From Azospirillum doebereinerae (GTDB taxonomy: Bacteria > Pseudomonadota > Alphaproteobacteria > Azospirillales > Azospirillaceae), in assembly GCF_003989665.1 (NCBI RefSeq), contig NZ_RZIJ01000014.1:124001-188000 (forward strand): 64,000 nucleotides of DNA. Direction: 5' to 3'. A program made the position numbers and the translations under genes. Under the pieces are notes generated by a model. That model was not told the DNA's origin, ran no database searches, and was given only the letters and a program-made list of their open reading frames with translations. Positions 8,201-17,200 of this stretch are shown here, piece by piece. How positions within the stretch are numbered: the stretch's first letter is position 1; every line of letters begins with the position of its first letter.

Positions 8201-11200
8201 CGGCCGATCTCGACTACCAGTCGATCTCCGCCCTCACCCTCAACGGCGGGACGATCAAGGACGCGGCCGGCAACGATGCGACGCTGACCCTGCCGGCGAC
8301 CGGCAGCGGATCGTCGCTCGGCGGGGCGAAGAACATCGTCATCAACACCGCCCCCACCATCACGTCCGCCACCTACGACGCCAGCACCAACACGCTGGCG
8401 GTGACCGGCGCCAACATCACCGACGGCGCCACCATCGACGTCACCAAGTTCACCCTGACCGGCGAGGGCGGCAGCACCTATACGCTGACATCCGACTCCT
8501 CGGTCACCTCCACTCCCGGTTCCAACAGCTTCACCATCACGCTGGGCGCGACCGATCAGGCCTATGTGGAAGGGCTGTTGAACAAGAACAGCACCAGCTC
8601 CCAGGACAGCACAGCCTACAATCTGGCTGCCGCCGCCAACTGGAACAGCACGCAGTCGGCGGCGTCCGACCTGACCAGCAACGGCATCACCGTGTCCAAC
8701 ACGCAGAAGCCGGCCATCAGCTCGGTCACCTACGACGCCACCACCGGCGTGCTGACGGTCACCGGCACCAACCTGGTCCACCAAGCGGGCGCCGGCAACG
8801 ACATCGATCTGTCGAAGCTGACCATCGCCGGCCAGGGCGGAACCGTCACGCTGAGCGGCGCGGTGGAGATCACCAGCGCCACCAGCTTCACCGTGACACT
8901 GACCGGCGCGGACAAGACCGGCCTCAACGCCAAGCTGGACAAGAACGGCGGCACGTCCACGGGCGGCACCGCCTACAAGATCACCTCGGCCGACAATTGG
9001 AACGGCACGATCTACGGCGACATCTCCGATTCCACCGGTGTCGGCATCACCGTGTCGGGCAACAACTCCGCCCCGGCCATCAGCGACCTGAACACCGACA
9101 GCGTTGCCTGGGCTGGCGTGGGCGGCACGGTGACGCTGGATGCCGGCACCGCCGTCACCGTGTCCGACGCCGAGAACGGCACCAACAACTGGAGCGGCGC
9201 CAGCCTGACCGTGCAGCGGTCGGCCACCAGCGGCACCGCCAGCAATGCTTGGTTGGCCGATGTCTTCGGCTTCGGCGGCGGCTACACCGTCGACACGACG
9301 GCGCACACCATCTCCGACGGCGGCACACAGTTCGCGACCTACACCAACACCGGCGGCGTGCTGACCGTCACCTTCGACGGCAACGCCACCGCGGCGCGGA
9401 TCGGCGCGCTGATGAGCGGCATCAGCTATCGCAACGACACGCCGGCCGGCGACGCGACGATCCGCTTCACCCTGAACGACGGGCACGGCGCCACCACCAC
9501 CGCCGACGTGACGGTGACGACCAACGTCATCCACGTCACCGTCGACGGCGACGGCGGCACCATCGACGCGACCGACGGCGTCGACCTGCGCGAGGCCGTC
9601 GCCATCGCCAACGGGCAGACCGGCACCCAGACCATCGTCTTCGGCGGCGGGCTGGCCGGCCACAGCATCACGCTGGGTTCCGACCTGGCGATCGGCGAGA
9701 ACATCACCGTCGACGCCGATGCGGCAAGCGGCCTGACCATCACCGGCAGCACGATCACCGTCGCGTCCGGCACCACCCTGACGCTGACCAACGGCAGCGG
9801 CGACACGCTGTCCATCGCCAGCAAGATCACCGGCAGCGGCGCCGTCGCCAAGACCGGCGCCGGCACGGCGACGCTGAGCGGCGGTAACGACTACAGCGGC
9901 GCCACCAGCATCGGCGCCGGCACGCTGACGGTCAACGGCGGCATCGGCGACAGCAGCGCGGTGACGGTGGCGAGCGGCGCCACGCTGGCCCTGTCCGGCG
10001 CCGAGACCATCGGATCGCTGACCGGCGCCGGCGCCGTGACGCTCGGCAGCAGCACGCTGACCGCTGGCGGCGACGACACCAGCACGACCTTCGACGGCAT
10101 CGTCAGCGGCACCGGCGGCCTGAGCAAGGCCGGCAACGGCACCCTGACCCTGACCGGCGCCAACAGCTACACCGGCACCACCACCGTCGGCGCCGGCACG
10201 CTGGAGCTGAACAGCAGCGCCGGCACCGCGCTCGCCGACAGCGGTGCGGTGACCCTGTCGGGCGGCACGCTGAAGCTGTCGTCGGCGAACGAGACCATCG
10301 GCACGCTGAGCGGGGCCAGCGGCACGCTGGCGCTGGGCGCCAACGCGCTGACCATCGCCCAGGCAAGCAGCCAGACCTTCAGCGGCGCCATCACCGGCAC
10401 CTCGTCGGGCAGCCTGACGCTGAACGCCGCCGTCAACAGCACGAGCCTGACGCTGGACGGCACCACCAACAGCACCGGCTTTCTCGGCGGCATCACCGTC
10501 ACCAAAGGCTGGCTGCAGGTGTCCGCAGACAGCAATCTCGGCGCCGGCACCCTGACGCTGAACGGTGGCACCCTGCGGTTGACCGGAACCGCCGGCACCA
10601 TCGACAACGCCATCGCCATCGGCAGCGGCGGCGGCACGGTCAGCGTCGCTCCCAGCGGCAGCGCCACCCTGTCCGGCGTCCTCAGCGGGTCGGGCGCCCT
10701 GGTCAAGGCCGCACCAGGCGACCTGACCCTGTCGGGCAACAACAGCAGCTTCAGCGGCGCCTTCACCATCAACTCCGGCACGGTGACGGTCAGCAACGCC
10801 AACGCGCTGGGCGACACCACCGGCGGCACCACGGTGGCAGACGGCGCCGCACTCGCCCTGTCGGGCGGCATCACCATCGCCGAGAACCTGACCCTGTCGG
10901 GCAGCGGCGTTTCGTCGGGCGGCGCGCTGGTCAGCGCCAGCGGCACCAACACGGTCAGCGGCACCGTCACCCTGAACGCCGACGCCACCGTCACCGCCAC
11001 CAGCGCCCTCACCCTGTCGGGCGTGGTCAGCGGCGGCAACGCCCTGACCAAGGCGGGCAGCGGCACGCTGGCGCTGTCGGGCAACAACGGCTACACCGGC
11101 GCCACCACCGTGTCGGCCGGCACGCTGGTCGCCGCACACGCCAACGCGCTCGGCACCACCGCGGCCGGCACGACGGTCAGCAGCGGCGCGGCGGTGGAGA

Positions 11201-14200
11201 TCGCCAACGGCATCACGCTCGCCGAGGCTTTCAGCATCGCAGGCACCGGCGTGTCGAGCACGGGAGCGCTGACGGTCGCTTCGGGCTCCACCGTCACCCT
11301 CAGCGGCACCGTCACCCTGACGGCCGATGCGAGCATCGGCGGGGCGGGCACCCTGACCGTCAGCGGCGTGGTCAGCGGCGGCAACGCCCTGACCAAGGTC
11401 GGCAGCGGCACGCTGACCCTGTCGGGCAACAACGGCTACACCGGCGCCACCACCGTGTCGGCTGGCACGCTGGTCGCCGCACACGCCAACGCGCTCGGCA
11501 CCACCGCGGCCGGCACGACGGTCAGCAGCGGCGCGGCGGTGGAGATCGCCAACGGCATCACGCTCGCCGAGGCTTTCAGCATCGCAGGCACCGGCGTGTC
11601 GAGCACGGGAGCGCTGACGGTCGCTTCGGGCTCCACCGTCACCCTCAGCGGCACCGTCACCCTGACGGCCGATGCGAGCATCGGCGGGGCGGGCACCCTG
11701 ACCGTCAGCGGCGTGGTCAGCGGCGGCAACGCCCTGACCAAGGTCGGCAGCGGCACGCTGACGCTGTCGGGCAACAACGGCTACACCGGCGCCACCACCG
11801 TGTCGGCCGGCACGCTGGTCGCCGCACACAACAACGCGCTCGGTACCACCGCGGCCGGCACGACGGTCAGCAGCGGCGCCACCTTGGCGCTTGCCAACGG
11901 CGTCACCCTGGCCGAGGCGCTGACCATAGGAGGCGTCGGCGTGTCATCGGCCGGCGCCCTGCAGGTCACCAGCGGCAGCGCCACCGTCAGCGGCGCCATC
12001 ACCATGAGCAGCGCCACCACGATCGGCGTGTCGGGCACCGGGCTGACCCTGTCGAACGCCATCGGCGGCGCGTTCAACCTGACCACGGACGGCAGCGGCA
12101 CGCTGACCCTGTCGGGCACCAACACCTATACGGGCACCACCACCGTCGGCGCCGGCACGCTGATCGTCACCGGCACCCTGAACGATGCCGCGGCCGGTGC
12201 GGTCACCGTCGGCAACGGCGGCACGCTGGCAGGAACCGGCACCGTCAACGGCGGGCTGACCGTGCAGTCCGGCGGCACGCTGTCCCCCGGCATCGCCGGG
12301 ACCAACAACGGCGTCGGCACCCTGACCGTCAACGGCGGCCTGACTATCCAGTCGGGCGGCACCCTGGCGGTCGATCTGGTCAGCACCGGCAGCCACGATC
12401 AGGTGGTGGTCACCGGAGCGGTCGACGTCAGCAGCGCCACCCTGACCACCGGCGGCAGCTACGCGCCGGTGAAGACGGTCAGCGGCGACAGCTTCGCCAT
12501 CGTCACCAACGACGGCAGCGACGCGGTCACCGGCAGCTTCAACGGGCTGACATCCGGGGCGTCGATCACGCTGAACGGCGGGTCGATCACCGTCAGCTAT
12601 GCCGCCGGCACCGGCAGCAACGACATCGTGCTGAGCGGACCGGTCAACCAGGCGCCGGCGCTGGGCGGCACCTTCACCACCGCCGGCACGGTCAACGACA
12701 ACGCCACCACCACGCCTTTCAGCGGCGTGACGGTGGCCGATGCCGACGACACCACCGGCAGCTTCACCGTCATCATCACCTACACCGCGGCCAACGGCAC
12801 GCTGTCCAGCGGCACCCCCAGCGCCCTGACCGGCAGCGCCGGCAACTACACGCTGACCGCCACCACGCCGGGCGGGCTGCAGACCCTGCTGCAGGGGCTG
12901 GTCTTCACCCCCACCGCCAACCAAGTGGTGCCCGGCTCCACGGTGGCGACCAGCTTCACCCTGACCGCCAGCGACGGAACGACCAGCAGCAGCGCCAACA
13001 GCAGCACGGCGGTCACCGCCACCTCGATCAACGACGCGCCGGCCGACATCCTCCTGTCGAACAGCTCGGTCAGCGTCTATGACGGCAGCAGCGCCACGGT
13101 CGGCACGCTGTCGGCGACCGATGCCGATACCGGCCAGACCCTGACCTACACGCTGGTCAGCGGCGGCGGCGATACCAACAACGGCCTGTTCACCGTCTCC
13201 GGCACCTCGCTTGTGGCCAACGACGCCTCCACCCTCACCGCCGGGCAGAGCTATTCGGTCCGCGTGCAGGTCAGCGACGGCACCGCGACCTACGAGAAAT
13301 CCTTCACCATCAGCGTGAACAACGACTTGGTGGTGGACGTACTCGCCGTCGACAGCAGCGCGCCGGCCGGCACCTACAGCGCCGACAAGGCCGACGGCGG
13401 CGGCCTGGATTTGCGGGAGGCGATCACCCTTGCCAACGCCTTCCTCAACGCAAACCCGTCGAGCAGCGTCACCATCCGCTTCGCCGGCACGCTGACCGGC
13501 ACCATCACGCTGCCCTCCAGCCTGACGGTGAGGAGCGGGGTGGCCCTGGCGATGGACAGCACCTCCGACAACCTGTCGCTCACCATCCAAGGCATCAGCA
13601 GCAGCCTGACGATGAACGGCACGCTCAACGTCAGCGTCGCCACCGGCGACACGCTGACCATCGACAACACGCTGACCGGCAGCGGCGCGGCGCTGACCAA
13701 GAGCGGCAGCGGCACGCTGGTGCTGGGCGGCAACAACAGCTACACCGGCGCCACCACCGTCAGCGGCGGCGGACTGACGATCAACGGATCGCTCGACGTC
13801 AACAACGCGGTGACGGTCGGGACCGGCGCGACCCTGACGGTGGGTGCCAGTGCGCTGGAGATCGGCTCGCTGGCCGGTGCCGGCACCGTGGCCATCAACT
13901 CCGGCAAGGAGCTGACCGTCGGAAGCTCAAACGCTCCGACCAGCTTCTCGGGCAACTTCAGCGGGGCCGGCGGCCTGACCAAGATGGGCAGCGGCACGAT
14001 GACGCTGTCGGGCACCAGCAGCGGCAGCTTCAGCGGCACCATGGCGGTAAGGGAGGGCACGCTGAGCGTCGCCGGCGACGCCAATCTGGGCAGTGGCGCC
14101 GTGACCTTGAACGGCGGCACGCTGACGGTGACCGGGGCGGGAACGATCGACAACACCATCACGCTCGGCGTCAACGACGGGTTCATTGACACCTCGGTTG

Positions 14201-17200
14201 CAGTGACGCTGTCGAACGTGATCAGCGGCAGCGGCGGCCTGACCAAGAGCGGCAGCGGCACGCTGACCCTGTCGGGTGCCAGCACCTACAGCGGCATAAC
14301 CACCGTGTCGGCCGGCACGCTGCTGGTGACCGGGGCGCTGAACGGCACCAGCGGGGTCTCGGTGGCGTCGGGGGCGACGCTGGGCGGTACCGGCAGCATC
14401 TTCTCCTCCGGCTCCAACCAAGTGACGATCAACAGCGGCGCCACCCTGGCGCCGGGCGTGGCCGGGACCAACAACGGCATCGGCACCTTGACGATCAACG
14501 GCAACCTGCGGCTGAGCGGCACGCTGGCGGCCGAGATCGGCGGCGGCGGCGGGGTGGGCGGCACCGATTACGACCAGGTGGTGGTCAACGGCACCGTCAG
14601 CCTGAACGGCGGCCCGCTGACCGTCAGCCGGATCAACGGATATACGTCGACCAACGGGGCGACCTACCGCATCATCGACAACGACGGCAGCGACGCGATC
14701 GCCGGCGCGTCCGGCACCTTCGGCACCATCGCCGAAGGCACCGACACGACGAGCAACGGCGACATCTACACCGTCAGCTACCTGGGCGGCACCGGCAACG
14801 ACGCGGTGCTGACAGCCGTGGTGAATCCGACGGTGTCCTCGGTGTCGGCGACGACCGCCAACGGCAGCTACAAGGCCGGCGACACCGTCTCGATCACCGT
14901 CACCTTCAACCGGGCGGTGACGGTGACCGGCACGCCGACCCTGGCACTGGGCACCGGGCGGACGGCCACCTACTCCAGCGGATCGGGCGGCACCACCCTG
15001 ACCTTCACCTACACGGTGCAGGCCGGTGACACCTCGGCCGACCTCGACTACGCCTCCACCAGCGCGCTGGCGCTGAACGGCGGCACGATCGCCGACAGCT
15101 CCAGCAGCCTGGCGGCCCTCCTGACCCTGGCGGCGCCGGGGGCGGCGAACTCTCTGGGCGCCAACAAGGCGATCGTCATCGACACCACGGCGCCGGGCGC
15201 GCCGACCGCTCCGGACATGACCGCGGGCACCGACAGCGGCAGCTCGAGCACCGACAACGTCACCAGCAACACCACGCCGACCTTCACCGGCACGGCGGAG
15301 CCGAACAGCACGGTGACGCTGTACGACACCGACGGCACCACGGTGCTGGGCACCGGCACGACCGACGGATCCGGCAATTACTCGGTCACCCCCACCACGG
15401 CGCTGACGCCGGGGACCCACACCCTCACCGTCAAGGCCAGGGACGCGGCCGGCAACGTCTCCAGCGTCTCGGGCGGACTGTCGGTGATCATCGACACCAG
15501 CGCGCCGGCGGCACCGGGCACGCCGGTCCTGCCGGCGGCGAGCGACACCGGCATCTCCGGCAGCGACGGCATCACCAGGACCGCCACCCCGACGATCACC
15601 GGCACGGCGGAGCCGAACAGCACGGTGACGCTGTACGACACCGACGGCACCACGGTGCTGGGCACCGGCACGGCCGACGGCTCCGGCAATTATTCGGTCA
15701 CCGTCGCCACCGCGCTGTCGACCGGGCCGCACACCATCACCGTCAAGGCGACGGACGCGGCCGGCAACGTCTCCACCGCCTCGCCGGGGCTGACGGTGAC
15801 GGTGGACACCACGGCGCCGACGGTGACGAGCGTCACCTCCCCCACCGCCGACGGCAGCTACAAGGCCGGCGACACCATCTCGATCCAGGTCAGCCTGTCC
15901 GAGGCGGTGATCGTCAACGGCACGCCGACCATCACGCTGAGCAACGGGCGGACCGCCACCTACAGCGGCGGGTCAGGGACCGGCACGCTGACCTTCACCT
16001 ACACGGTGCAGGCCGGCGACACCGCCGCCGACCTCGATTATGCCTCCACCACCGCGCTGGCGCTGAACGGCGGCACGGTCACCGACACCGCCGGAAACGA
16101 CGCGGCGACGACCCTGCCGGCGGTCGGCGGCGGATCGTCGCTGGGCGGCACCAAGAACATCGTCATCGACACCACGGCCCCGACCGTGTCGTCGGTGTCG
16201 GTGCCGACCGGCGGCACGTACAAGGCCGGTGACGTGATGGAGTTCACCGTCGCCTTCAACGAGGCGGTGACGGTGACGGGCAGCCCGACCCTGCCGATCA
16301 CGCTGGACGACGGCACGGTGGTGCAGGCGGCCTACGTGTCGGGATCCGGGGGGACCAGCCTGACCTTCCGCTACACGGTGCAGGGCGGGCTGAGCGACAC
16401 CGACGGCGTCCGCCTGGTCTCGGCCCTGAGCGGCGGCACGATCACCGACCTGGCCGGGAACGCCGCGGTGCGGACGCCGGGCAACGTCGCCGACACCAGC
16501 GGCGCCCGGATCGACAGCGTCGCCCCAACGGTGACCAACGTCACGTCGGGCACCGCGAACGGCACCTACACCACCGGCGAGACCATCTCGATCCAGGTGA
16601 CCTTCAGCGAGGCGGTGACCGTCAACGGCACGCCGACGCTGGCGCTGAACACCGGCCGCACCGCCACCTACAGCGGTGGGTCGGGCAGCAACACCCTGAC
16701 CTTCACCTACACGGTGCAGGCCGGCGACACCTCGGCCGACCTGGATGCGATCGGCACCGGTGCCCTCGCCGGCTCGGTCGCCGACGCCGTCGGCAACGCC
16801 GGAATCCTGACCTTGACGGCACCGGGCGACGTCCGCTCGCTGGGGCAGAACAAGGACATCGTCATCGACACCACGCCGCCGTCGATCCGCGGCGTCGTCG
16901 TGCCCAACGATGGCCCGTACGGCGTCGGCAAGACGCTGAGCTTCTTCGTCCAGGTCAGCGAGGTGGTGCTCGTCAACGGCACCCCGACGATCACGCTCGA
17001 CATCGGCGGACAGACCCGCCAGGCGGTGTACAACGCGGCCGCCAGCACCGGTTCCAGCCTGCGCTTCGACTATGTGGTGCAGGCTGGCGACAGCGATACC
17101 GACGGCATCGCCGTCACCGGGCTGAACCTCAACGGCGGCAGCATCACCGACCAGGCCCGCATGCCGCTGCCAACGACGCTGACCGGCCTGCCGAGCACGC

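Noticed and set aside
6931..11829. A 1632-codon open frame on the minus strand opposite the adhesin
   Set aside because: It mirrors the GC-rich repetitive adhesin code, has Arg/Gly/Ala-rich nonsense composition and no family-like sequence; the plus-strand reading has clear domains.
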